This document shows, one piece after another, positions 1-12,300 of a DNA stretch of 64,000 bases. Position 1 is the first letter of the stretch. Every line of letters starts with the position of its first letter. The stretch lies in assembly GCF_914767665.1 (NCBI RefSeq), contig NC_059503.1:20460001-20524000 (forward strand). The letters run 5' to 3'. This DNA is from Harmonia axyridis. Lineage: Eukaryota; Arthropoda; Insecta; Coleoptera; Coccinellidae. Both the position numbers and the translations under genes were made by a program. The notes under the pieces were generated by a model. The model made no database searches. It was not told the origin of the DNA and saw only the letters and a program-made list of their open reading frames with translations.

Positions 1-215
1 TATTGGTCAGTTCTACTTCCTTTCACCTTTCCTTACATAATTTCATTTTCAATAGAGATTTACCAAGTAACAACATAATAGGTCAATTTCCTTATTTATG
101 AAAACTATGTAATGCCTTTGTAATGATATTTCTCTGAAGTTATAATTGGAATCTCCGTTTCAACAATCTGTTTTATTGATACTTCATTCATTCGATTTTT
201 CTCAATATATTACAG

Positions 216-344
216 GATAGGGGAGTACCACCGAGATCTGCAAATGCTACCATCCGTATTCTGGTTATGGATAATGATGATTTGAGTCCAAAGTTCACCA
301 AAGGAGTATATCGGACGAAAATATCTGAATTTTATCCATTAAAT
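216..344 (+). CDS. Cadherin exon a (residues 1-43 of the visible part)
   Basis: 43 codons, phase 0 at both ends, between acceptor TTACAG and donor GTGAGT. It opens with DRGVPPRSA, the usual end of an EC repeat, then the linker DNDDLSPKF and the first strand of the next repeat. This is an internal exon: no start codon or signal peptide is present, so the gene begins upstream of the window. Confidence 0.9.
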
Positions 345-3300
345 GTGAGTAGTACACTCAAGTATAAAAATGGATGAAAAAACTTAATATTTCGTATTAA
401 TATCGTATTATATAAAGATAAGGATACAACAGCAAAGTGTATTAAGAGTATTTTCTGAGTACAAGATCATCCAACATTTATGAGGTTTGCGAATAAGGAA
501 TAGAAATTCAGGATGAATAAGGAACCAAAAATTATAACCTATGCTGTCAATAAATTCCTAATTCATTAACTCAATTCTTTGGAATCTTGATTTATCTCAA
601 TAGAAATTCACGAAGCATTCTTTCATAAGAATATATTTTTCATTTCCTGATCCTCAGATTTCAACACATCGTTCGTCATTCGTTATATGTAAATCGCGAA
701 AGATAAAATAAGCCGCAAGTTATAAAATTAATATAAAAAAAAAACAGGTTTCTTGGCCAAAAATAGGTAATCATTAATGTCTCGCATAACAGGTGAAACT
801 AGAACATTTTCGAATGATAAAGTTGAGGAACAAATATTGAATTTTAATTGGAAGAATTAGATGATACCATTTAGATGAACCCAGTTACACAACTTGAAAG
901 GTCAGAGTCATTCTTGATCTTTTCAAAATGAATCGGAGTTTTACGACTATGACCGTGACATTTTGGAAATGACATTTGATAATGAAAATTAAAAGAATCA
1001 GTCCCTCCAAAAGCGATATTTTTCAAAAGAAAATATCTTGGGACCTGACATTTTCTGGGTACGTTTTTTGTCTGAATGTGCCAGTTAAGTTCATTAATTC
1101 ACTAATTGATTTCGGAATTGAAGTTTTTTGAAGCGACAGGAGTATATGATGATCTTCAACATGTCGTCAAGCAAGATAGTCGGTGCGAGCGAGTCTCTAA
1201 AAGTTATTATTCCTGAATGCGGTTATTGTAAGCGAACAATAGTAAAAAGTGGTGCAAAGTGTAACATTTGTACCAAAGTTTACCATCCAAGTTGTGCTAA
1301 TAAAGCAAAGAAGTGCTGCAAAGAAGATTTATCAACTTCGGGTGATTTAAACTCTGCTGATATGTCTCCAATGTCTGACAGTATCAATAAAATGATAAGT
1401 AGCGAGTCCACCCATAATGAACTCCTTCTCAAGATTATTTTCGAATTAGAATCGAAAAACTCAATATTGATGGAAAACAATTCGCTTCTAAGATTTAAGA
1501 TTTCTACTCTCGAAGCTGAAATAAATAATAAAAACAAAGTAGTCAACAACCCATATTTGAAAAATGATAAGAACATAAATACAAATACACGAGTAGATAA
1601 GCGAAATAAACATGTGAACATCGTCATGTCCGAGGAATCGCGAAGTAATGTTGTTGTTGGGGATCCTGAAACAGCTGCTCCTGCGAATTCGTCATCAACC
1701 GGAGATCCCAAGAGAAGGATGTCTGAAGCGCGAACATCTGTCGTTTCGAATGAATCCTCGGTTGCCTCGTCTAGTAGCGGAAATGATATTGGACTGATTT
1801 CTAACGAAGCTGTAGTCGTTTCCCCAATGGTAGATGTGAAGAAGAAATCTGAATCTGAGTGGAATGTTGTCACCCGAAGGAAGATGAATAAAAAACCTAA
1901 TAAAATACAGATCATTGGATGTAGTTCAATGGATTCTCTCGTTGAAGGAATTGAAAAATTCAGGCCATTCCATGTTTCTAATCTTAAACCCGAAATTACG
2001 GCCGATGATCTCCAAAGTTTTCTAAGTAAAAATTTCTCTAATGTCAAATGTGAGAAACTTGTTTCAAGATATCCTGAGAGTTACTCGTCGTTTAAAGTTC
2101 TTTTGCCTAGCTCAGATTATGAAAAAGCTATGAACGCATCCAATTGGCCAAAAAGGGCTAGTGTCCACCGTTTTTTTCAGCCGAAACCTATGAAGAACCC
2201 TGTTTCATAAATAACTCAACATCTGGTCTGCCTGCTGTTACTAAGGAAAAATTGAAAATCACACAACTGAATGTACAGTGCGTCTCAAATAAATTGGATG
2301 CACTTGAATTATTTTTAACTGATGAAAAACCTGATGTCTTAAGTCTTGCTGAGCACTGGTGTAATCCCTATAGTGTAAAAACTATGACTCTTCCTGGTTA
2401 CATCCTAGCAGATTACTACTGCCGCCCCTCGAGAGCTCACGGAGGATCCATGGTCTACATTAGAGCTGGTTTATCTGTGAGGAATCTAAGTGTATCGCGT
2501 TTTTCCGAAGAAATGGAGTGTGAAATTAGTGGAATTCTAGTGGTTGCATGTGATGTTAAAATAGCCATCATAAGTGTTTATCGTCCTGGTTCTGGAGATT
2601 TCGAGATTTTTCTGGACAGGATTTCGGTTGCTCTCAATTATTGCATCACTTCAGCTGATGTAATTTTTGTGTGTGGAGATTTGAATGTCGATTTTTTGAA
2701 AATTGATTCCGCAAATCGTAAGTTGTTCGTTGATTTAATGAATTGTTTCAATATGAATGTTTCCTCAAATGATCCAACCAGGGTCTTTACGGATGTCACT
2801 GGCCACACATCAATCTCCAAAGTTGACTATGTTTTAACAAATGCAAATTTAGTTGATTGTAATGTTAAAGTTTACGAACCTCATATTAGTGATCATCGGG
2901 GTATTACACTCGAGTTTCAAATAAATTTGCCCCTAAAAAATCATAATGTATCGAAGTTAGTTAGAGACCTTTGTCCCCAAAATCTGAAGGATTTTGAATA
3001 TTGTATTTCAAATTGTGATTTCCAGGAAATGTATAAATATCCACATGTTGATGAATGCTTTGAAGTGTTTGTTAATTTGATTCAAAGTTCTTTTGAAACT
3101 TGTTGTCCTATCAAAAGATATGTCAATAATGCCAATGTTCTCAAAAAATTCACTTCTCCAGAAATTATCTCGGCGAAACGAGACCTGAAAAATCTTCACT
3201 GGTTACATATCAATATCAGGAGTGAATCTACCTATTATTTGTATAAAACAGCCAAACATTCTTATAATAATCTGTTAAGAAATGCTAAATTAGATTTCCA

Positions 3301-6300
3301 CCGTAATCTTATTGATAAATCTACTAATAAAAATAGAACAGTGTGGAATCTGGTCAATACTGTGACCGGACGAAAAAGCAATGATCAAAGAACCATAGAG
3401 CTTGTTGTTGAAGGTGTCTTGTTCGATGAGGCCAAAACTGTAGCTGAGATGTTTGCCAACCATTTTACAACGGTTGCGGAGATAAGCCTCAACCGTTACT
3501 ATAATAATTCATTGTCCACTTCATGTACTACTTCATGTATGCTGAATAATAACTTTTTTTTTCATCCAGTTATGGATCATGAGGTAGCTGACGTATTGAA
3601 ATCTCTTAAGAATGACTCAGGTGTTGATTTTGTTTCTGCGCGAATCTTGAAGTTGATAGGTCCTGATATCAGTCGACATTTTGCCTATTTGGTTAACATG
3701 TCGGTTACCACAGGAGTTTTTCCTGATCTCCTCAAAAAGGCCACTATTATTCCAGTTCATAAAAAAGGTGATGTATATGATATTAGTAATTATAGACCTA
3801 TTTCTGTTCTCAGTTGTCTTTCCAAACTATTTGAACGATTAGTGTTCAATAGAATGATGAAATTCCTTGATAAGTTTCAACTGCTTACCTCTGCGCAGCA
3901 CGGTTTCAGATCAGGTCGCTCAACTCAAACTGGAGTTTTGGAATTTGTTGAATTTGTATACGACTGCCTCGATAATGGCTCATATGTTGCCGGATTATTT
4001 TTTGATCTTTCTAAAGCATTTGATAGTATCTCCTTTCAATTCATATTAGACAAATGTTACAATCTTGGATTTAGGGGAGTATTTCATGACTGGATTCGAA
4101 GTTATCTTGAGGGCAGAGTTGCATCCGTCAGAGTTCAAGATTCTTCATCCAGTAAACATAATTTGAAGTTAGGTGTGCCTCAGGGCTCTGTCTTGGGACC
4201 GCTCTTGTTTTTGATATTTATCAACGATCTGCCGGAGAATTTGTTGAGATTGTTTATTAATAAGTCTAAAACTTGTCCAGATCCGATGAAGATACTGAGA
4301 GCAATCTTGTTTGCTGATGATTTTTCATTAGCCGTTACTGCGGATACTTTGGAGGAGCTACAGGGGTTGTGCGATTTATTGGTTCATTGCTTCGTTGAAT
4401 GGTGCTATGTTAATGCTATCATGATAAATGTGAACAAGACTGAATGCGTTTACTTCTCGATTTCGAATAATGATAGTACCCTTGTAATTCGACATTCAGA
4501 TTCTATTATTGCATCAAAGAACTGCACGAAGTTCCTAGGTATCTACATCGATAGGCACTTAAAGTGGAATTCACACGTTGATGAAGTATGTAAAAAGCTG
4601 TACAGTTCTTATTATGCTTTAAGTCGAGTCAGGTATCTACTTCCCTTGTGCTCACTTATGAATGTATATTATAGTTTAGTATTTAGTCACCTATCGTATA
4701 ATATCATGGTATGGGGTAATTCAACAGAAACTGATAGAGTATTTATTATACAAAAAAGAATTTTACGTATGATATTCAACGTATCTCCACGATCCTCTTG
4801 TAGACCAGTTTTCTTAGAAAATAGGATATTGACACTGTCTTCCATTTTCATACTGAGATGTTTGGTTTTTGCAAAGGAAAATGAGGAAAGTTTTGTAAAA
4901 TTGTCAAGCTTTCATTCCCATAACACTAGGAATAAGAAAATATTGTCAATTCCCAAACATAAGACATCAAAATTTGAAATGTCACCTAAGTACCAGTGTA
5001 TTAAGTTATTTAACCATCTACCTAGTAACATTAAGTCGCTCAATTTGTTTAAATTTAAGAAAGTTGTTAAGTCTTTACTTCTCAAGAAGTGTTTTTATAG
5101 TGTTAATGAGTACTATAATGATAGCTTAGAAAATGTCTGAATTGTTATTATTTTTGCATTTGTGACTTGTCCTATACATACCTTGTTTGTCTAAAAGGAT
5201 CAATAAACTATTATTATTATTATTATTATTATACCACATCAAAATTTTGAACTATACATGCGGTTATGCTAAAAATATTATTAAAATATTTCGAAAAAGG
5301 AAGAAGAAGTCGGCGCACTACTATTTCTCAGCAATTTATATGAAAGCTTACTCAAATCAAATCAGATATTAGTTCGACATCTAAAACTTAAAGGAAGTGA
5401 AAAACATTGAATAACATAACAACTGAAACATTGAATAACCACGTTTCATAGAAATCATCTTCTTCATTTCAGGGTGAAATAATTCACAAACGCATAGATT
5501 TCGATCCACCAATTTTCGCCTTCGACCAAGATGTGGCCATAGATGCACCAATAAGATACGATATTATTGCCGGAAATGAGAGACACCTCTTCTCTCAAGA
5601 TCACGTGAACGGTTCCATATTCCTGGAGAGAGAAATTGATTTAGATTCAGAGAAAGCTCTTCCAGGAAACACCTTTGTCCTACAGATACAAGCCGCACAG
5701 TTAGATAATCCTCTGAAAGCTGGAGTTGCGAGAGTGGAAGTGGAGATTGTCGACTTGAATGATAATCTTCCAGAATTCGAAGTGGACTTTTACAACATAA
5801 GTATAGTCGAGAATCTCCCGAATGGTTTCAGCGTATTGCAAATAATTGCAGTGGATCAGGATCAGGGTAAGAGATTATGAAAGAATTTCAATATTGATAC
5901 CTAGGCGTACTTCTTTGCTTCCGCTGTTTTTTTCCGAAATTCGGGGCTTTATTGTAAAATGGTTATACATTTATGATTCAAAGTATTGCCCATTTCTGGC
6001 CACTATTTCCTCCCATCTTTCAGGCAGCGTACGAATTCCGCGTTGAAAAAACTGGTCATCTTTTGAAGCGATCCCCGAATCTATCCAATTTTTAATTACT
6101 TCATAAGACCGGAAGTGTTGGTCAGCCAGGCCGTGATCGAGACTAGTAATAGTCTGGAGATTAAGGCGGGTGGGGTGGTACTTCCCATTTCAACGTTTCC
6201 AAGTATATCTCGACTACTTCCGCAACATGTGGTCAAGCATTGTCATGCTGTGAAATCACTTTATCATGTCTCTCGTTGTATTGCGGCCGTTTGTATTTCA

Positions 6301-9300
6301 ATGTTCGGCTCAAACACATTATTTTCATTCGATAAGGATCACATGTGATTGTTTCAGTCGGTTTTGACAACTCATAATAGACTTCGCCGAGCTTGTGCCA
6401 CCAAATACTGAACATGATCTTGGAACGGTGAATATTCGGTTTGACCGACGACGTGGAAGCATGACCGCGATATCTCCATGATATTCGGCACTTAAGATTA
6501 TCATGATGCACCCATTTTTCGTTCAGTCAAAATGAAATGCAGAAATCCCTTCCATCTTCGCCTCGCAAGCCGATGTTCACAAGCCAACAAACACCGTTCA
6601 ACATCTCTCGGCTTCAACTCGTACGGCACCCAATTTTCTTGTTTCTGAATCATTTCCATGACTTTCAGGCGTTTTGAAATTGTTTATTGCGTCACTCCCA
6701 ATGATCCTGCCAAATCTTGTTGCGTTTGACACGAGTCTCGATCAAGTAATGCCTCCAATTCTGCATCTTCGAAAGCCTTCGCTCTTCTACCGCCATGATG
6801 GTCTTCGACGTCAAAATCACCGTTCTTGAAGCGTTGAATCCTCTCTCGGCACGTTCTTTCACTAATAGCGGCCTCACCATAGGTATTTTAGAGCATTCGA
6901 TGAGTCTCAGCCGCAGATTTTGTCATATTGAAGCAAAAAATTTAAATCCTCCCGAAAATGACGAGAATTTGGCTCGTAAGCCGATATGTTTAATCGAGAA
7001 TAACTCAATGATGCAGACACAAATCGACTAATATTTTGATGGCGTTATGTTAACAAATACTTAAGCTTATTGTATGACATCTACGATCTATTCATTTCGA
7101 CTACCACTTACTGTTATAGCCAACTATTGCAAAACGGTAGTAGCAAAGTTGTACACCTAATATTTACATAATACCTAATATTTTATAATTTTTTTTCCTC
7201 AGGTGATAATGCTGACTTTACCTATCAATTGGATGACAAGACTGGGGCATTCACACTAGATTCGAGATCTGGATGGTTGACAGTAAGTATAATTTTGTTC
7301 CATCAATGTTTCGAAAAACTTTTTGAGAATTCTACTCCGTTGGTTGAAATAGTTATTTTGTGATTCATAATTCAATATCAAGATTTTGTTGAAATAACAT
7401 TAATTTTCAAATGTCAAAGTTTATTGGTGAGCTAATAAATCACCCTGTTTATTTAGTTTGTCTAGGAATTCTTGGCCTTGAAGATTTGGAACCATATTAT
7501 TACGAAAAAATGTCTCTATTTCTTCTTTCGATTATTCAAACCAATATTTTACAGCATAAAGTTATTATTTATATAGGTTTTTGTTGAGTGGTAGCAATGA
7601 AAGATAATATCTAATAATCATGTTTATGAACCGTAGACTTCATTTCATTGATTATAGTAGAGTACTCTCGGTTTCAGATAATTATTATTAGCCTATTAAC
7701 TCTGCAGTAGTCTGAAATCTATCGTTTATCTGAAAGTGAACAGAAATTAAACGCAAATGAGTCGATTCTAACCATCATGACAATGAATTTTTCGTGAAAT
7801 CCACTTCTTTGAACATAATTCATCAATAAAACATTACCATTCAAATTGACATTTTTACACGTAGTGCTGTCCCCTGAAATGGAAGTATAATTGTTGAAAT
7901 TTCTCCCATGATTTGAAACGGATATCATTTTAGTCCCATTAGACATTAGGACGCTACTTTTCTTCATATGGACAAGAACACGAATAACATTGTGTCTCGA
8001 GTTGAATGCACATTCACTTTTCTACTGCTCAAGCAATTTCTTCTCCATTGGTCTCCATAGACTTGTATGGTTACAATTATCCACTCTTATGAGTGACAAT
8101 TATAGAGCAGACTCTCCACATCTGCCCTGGCATTACAAGCTCATTCTCAAAATTTGAAATACTAACTACATATTTGGGAGTCTCGATGGATATTTTTCAA
8201 AACCTCAGTATCATAGTTACCTCACTATCATATTATTTGATGATTTCCTAAATGGTTCTTATTCTCAATGGAAGAATATTCCTAGTATATTTATTATCCA
8301 AACACTTCAAAACCCAAATGGAGAGTGATCGAAACTTTATGATACCAGCGAAAAAGCGTTATGGAAATGGTCAAATATGAGTACATATACAGGGTGTATA
8401 TGAATAGTTCCGAAAAGATTTAGGGGATTCTTTGTCAGAATATAGGGTAGGTTTTCAATATAAACTTTTTTTTGAGCCCCCCCTGCTTAGTTACAGCCCT
8501 CTAAAGATGCCGCCCGAAAAGTAGTTTTCAATTCGTGAAAAGTTCATGATTGTTTTTTTTGTAACATTTATTTTATATTTGTACCAGTTCTTAATGAAAA
8601 TATCATTTTGACATCCGCCTATTGAATAAATTTAAGGTCGAAAATAATTCCAGCCTCCACAATTTTTTTTCTTTAGATATTTTTCAGCAAAAAATGACAA
8701 CAAACCTATTCAATTTGTTTAGAATTGATCAGTCTATTCAAAATTAATTATCTTATTGTAAAATATGAATTTAGAAAAAGTTATTGCGAAACAAGATTGA
8801 AGGTTAGCTTTTTCTACCCCTTGGAATCATAGACGAACACCAACAAAAATTTTTTTGAATATCTTCGTGCCCGTATAAAATGTCAGCTTAATTTGATTTT
8901 CGTGAATTTCTTGGTTTGAAAAAAAAATTGAAAACTACTTTTTTGTGCGCCATCTTTAGGGGGCTATAACTAAGGAGAGAAGAGGCTCAATAAAAATGTA
9001 TATGAAAGACCCACCCTATTTTTGATTAGAATTTTCGAACAAAATTTTGATTTATATATTATTTGTATTTTTTCCATCAATTACAGGTTCGGGAACAGGC
9101 TGTTTTAGATCGGGAAAAAAGGTCTTCAATCTCAATGAGGGTCTACGCCAAAGAGAAAATGCCGAGTATGGTTACAAACAAAATCGGCTCATCCTCAGTA
9201 AACGTTGAAGTTACACTTCTGGATGCGAACGATAACAATCCTTCTTTTATACCGAACAATTTGTATAATTTCATGATCACCACCGATGCCAGAGAAGGGG

Positions 9301-12300
9301 AAGCTGTTGGTAAAGTTCACGCTGTTGATCCAGACTTAGGAAGAAATGGTTTGGTGAGCCTGGATGTGTAAATTCAAACTGAGCAGTTTAAAATTTTCAA
9401 TTTTTTCTAGGTTATGTATTCGATACAGAAGGCTTCCAATTTAACTATTCCTTTCAACATCGATTCTAAAACAGGGTCTCTTTACGTTGACCACGCTCCT
9501 CTGGTATCGGGAAAGCATCTTCTGTTTGTTGAATCTTTCGACCAACCTCTGAATCCAAGTGAAAGAAGATCTGCCCTGGCAGTCGTTTCGGTTGATGTTA
9601 AGGCACCTAGTTCCAATTGTGAGTTAACATTCAATTGATCAATTAAATATGTTTCATAATTATAAGTCCGTAGTAAGGTTTTCTGATGGATTATTTTTAA
9701 TTGGAAACCTCTAGATTCATTCGAGAAAAAAATTGAACCCCTTTAAATTTCACAGGTTTCGTTTTGGAATAGTTTAGTTCATAATAATACAATTTAAAAT
9801 AGTTATAATGACAACACTGTATTATTTTTCGACATTCCTTATGTCAATTTTATCAATTACAGCATTTAAGTTGTTGAGCATTTCTGCCAAGTTTTGTGAA
9901 ACAATTCCAACATTTCCAACGCTTTTTATTTTTGGTTTTGTACATTTTATGTCATAGAGTAGGTATATCATTTTCATCTCGTACAAATATATAATATCTA
10001 TGTACTTTGCAAGCGGTTCATTTCATGCAATTTTCAGTAATTGATGTCATGAATCACCGTGTGAAAAAATGTTTCCCATTCATTATCTGGTTTTTACTTT
10101 CGCCAATGCATCCTGATAATTATGAAATTCAGGTAGATACTTGCACTATCATATCTAACGATCTGTAGGAAAGTGACAAGCTACTTATCTCGAAGAAAGA
10201 AAGTGATATTACCTATCATCGCGTTCTAGATAAATTGAAAGATTGCGGTGCACTCGATCTGTCTGGTCCATTTATGCGATTATGCGACAAGAATGTAGAA
10301 AGATTATTCAGGATCTTGAAATTTTTGGATTTAACTTCTTCGTTTAAGTTTTTTGCATATATAGAATTTTGATAGAAACACTTCATAAGATGGATAATGG
10401 TAATGGTAATATATGTTAACAAGTGTTGAATTTGAGATTGAAGATGTTTGTTGGACGCCATCCTCAAAATTTCGAAATAAAAAAAAATTATCACGAAATC
10501 CGATACAAAAGACGTTGATTCAGAATCGAAGTTATTTTTGTGAGTACGCTTCAGTTCGGTATTTTGAAAATATTGTGCTCAAATTTGCGTGCCCCTGATT
10601 ACCAGAAGCCATTCGAAATTTGCAAAAATCTGATAAAAAGTTTCTGAGTAATCCACAATTTCCAGACTTTTTTCGGTATTTCCGTGTGCACTGTAGGATA
10701 TAATTTTAAATGTGGAACTCTTAAAGAAGGTGCTGCTCCGAAGTCTCACAAAGTCATTTTATAGTAATCGAAAACGAATAGGTGGTCTTCGAATTATTTA
10801 TTATTATTTCGGGAATATTTGAAACATAAAAAATACATTAGTTATGTTATTTTCACAAGAAAATTGATAGTTAACTACGTTCATCAATGTTGATCTGAAT
10901 GAAGAAGAATTAGGATTCTGAGAATTTCTTGAAACCTTTTTTGCGCTTGTTATACATTACGCTTGTTGATCCTCTGTATCGCAGCCAAAGGCTCCCTAGG
11001 GATAGATCGACTTCCTGATCTAGTCCAAATGCGAATCCACTTCAAAGGTAGCGGAGCTTCTTGTTTCTTAAAGCACAGATTTCAGAATCCTTGACTTATT
11101 TTGACTTGTTATTTTACAGATAATAATCATGGTCTCCCAGACTTCATTGGTGCGCCATATGAGTTCTGGGTAGGAGGAAATGTAGGAATTGGTACCAGTA
11201 TTGGTCAAATTCGTGTCACGAATATTCCAAATCCAAGAGAGCTGATGTATGACCTACTACATGGATATCATGAAGGAGGTGAGGTCGTCGTGTAAATATA
11301 CACAGGAAATCAGACTGTATTTTCACTTTCAGTACCATTTGCTGTAGAGGAAAGGTCTGGAACAATAACAGTGGTAGATGAGTTGACCAAATTCAAAAGA
11401 GAGCATTTTGATTTTGAGGGTGTTGTAACGAATGATAAGGACGTGTACATAGTAACAAACGTAACTGTGCATGTGGTAGATCCTCGAGATGAAAAGACAA
11501 TATTGATGAAGTGAGTTTTCTCCAGTGAATATACAGAAAAAGGAGATTTATCTTTATGTTTATTTCTTTTTTTCCAATAGGGCAAGTTCAGCTCCTATAG
11601 AATTCCATGTTAAGGAAAATCAACCAAATGTCCTGATAGGAAAATTGGGCTTCAAGAATACAACTACAACGTCTCTCAAATTTTCAATTGCAAATCAGAA
11701 GGATGTTACAGATCACATATCAATCACTTCTGATGGTACTCTCTTCACAATTAAAGCGTTAGATAGAGAGATAAGAGACGTATATAGGCTCACTGTTATA
11801 GCAGAATTCACCAAAGGTCATGCTTCTGGAACTGGTAAGTTGAAAATGAAATTATATAGCTTGTTTAACGAATAAAATTTCCGAATGAAACTATTCAATA
11901 ACTTCAACATATTATGAATATTCAAGCTATAATAATAAGGCTAATAAAATAAAACTCGCGTAACTTTGATCTTTCACTCCAACATTCATTATATTTTGAG
12001 TTAGTTTTCAAGTTAGAACCATTTTCAATTCTTACATATAATTGTATTGGTTTATTTATGAGGAGATCTGATATGATAAACCCATCTACATCTTATCTAG
12101 TAACATGTATACCTCTAAGGGAAGTATTACCTGAAAGGACTCTTCGGCACTGTTAAGTTCGCATCGACATTTAAGCTGATCTGCTATTAACTTACGCTTA
12201 TAAGGGCTGATAGATGAAACTAATGAATGTGATATATTTTGTATTATCTATTTTATTCACTTCTGAAACCGGAATCCTACATCAACAAAATCCATAATTA

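Larger units (their letters stand above)
1128..5232 (+). mobile_element. Near-intact CR1-like non-LTR retrotransposon (LINE)
   Basis: Two long open frames, ORF1 (finger/coiled-coil/RRM-like protein) and ORF2 (endonuclease plus reverse transcriptase), are followed by a short 3' UTR ending in an ATT repeat at about 5212-5232, the kind of 3' tail CR1- and Jockey-type elements carry. There are no stops or frameshifts inside either domain set, so the copy looks young. It lies in the first visible cadherin intron, in the same orientation as the host gene. Clade assignment to CR1 rests on the FADD/GVPQGSVLGPLLF motifs and the finger-containing ORF1; Jockey is the alternative. The true 5' end is probably upstream of 1128. 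Confidence 0.88.

Noticed and set aside
1280..2047. 255-codon minus-strand open frame
   Set aside because: Antisense shadow of LINE ORF1, whose sense product has recognisable finger, coiled-coil and RRM-like parts.
5846..7031. Several plus-strand open frames between cadherin exons b and c
   Set aside because: They lie in the degenerate mariner, whose coding strand is minus; their products are meaningless.
10970..11075. Extra cadherin exon in the intron 9619-11119
   Set aside because: It is slightly GC-richer and preceded by CGCAG, but has no donor and including it breaks the frame between exons e and f.
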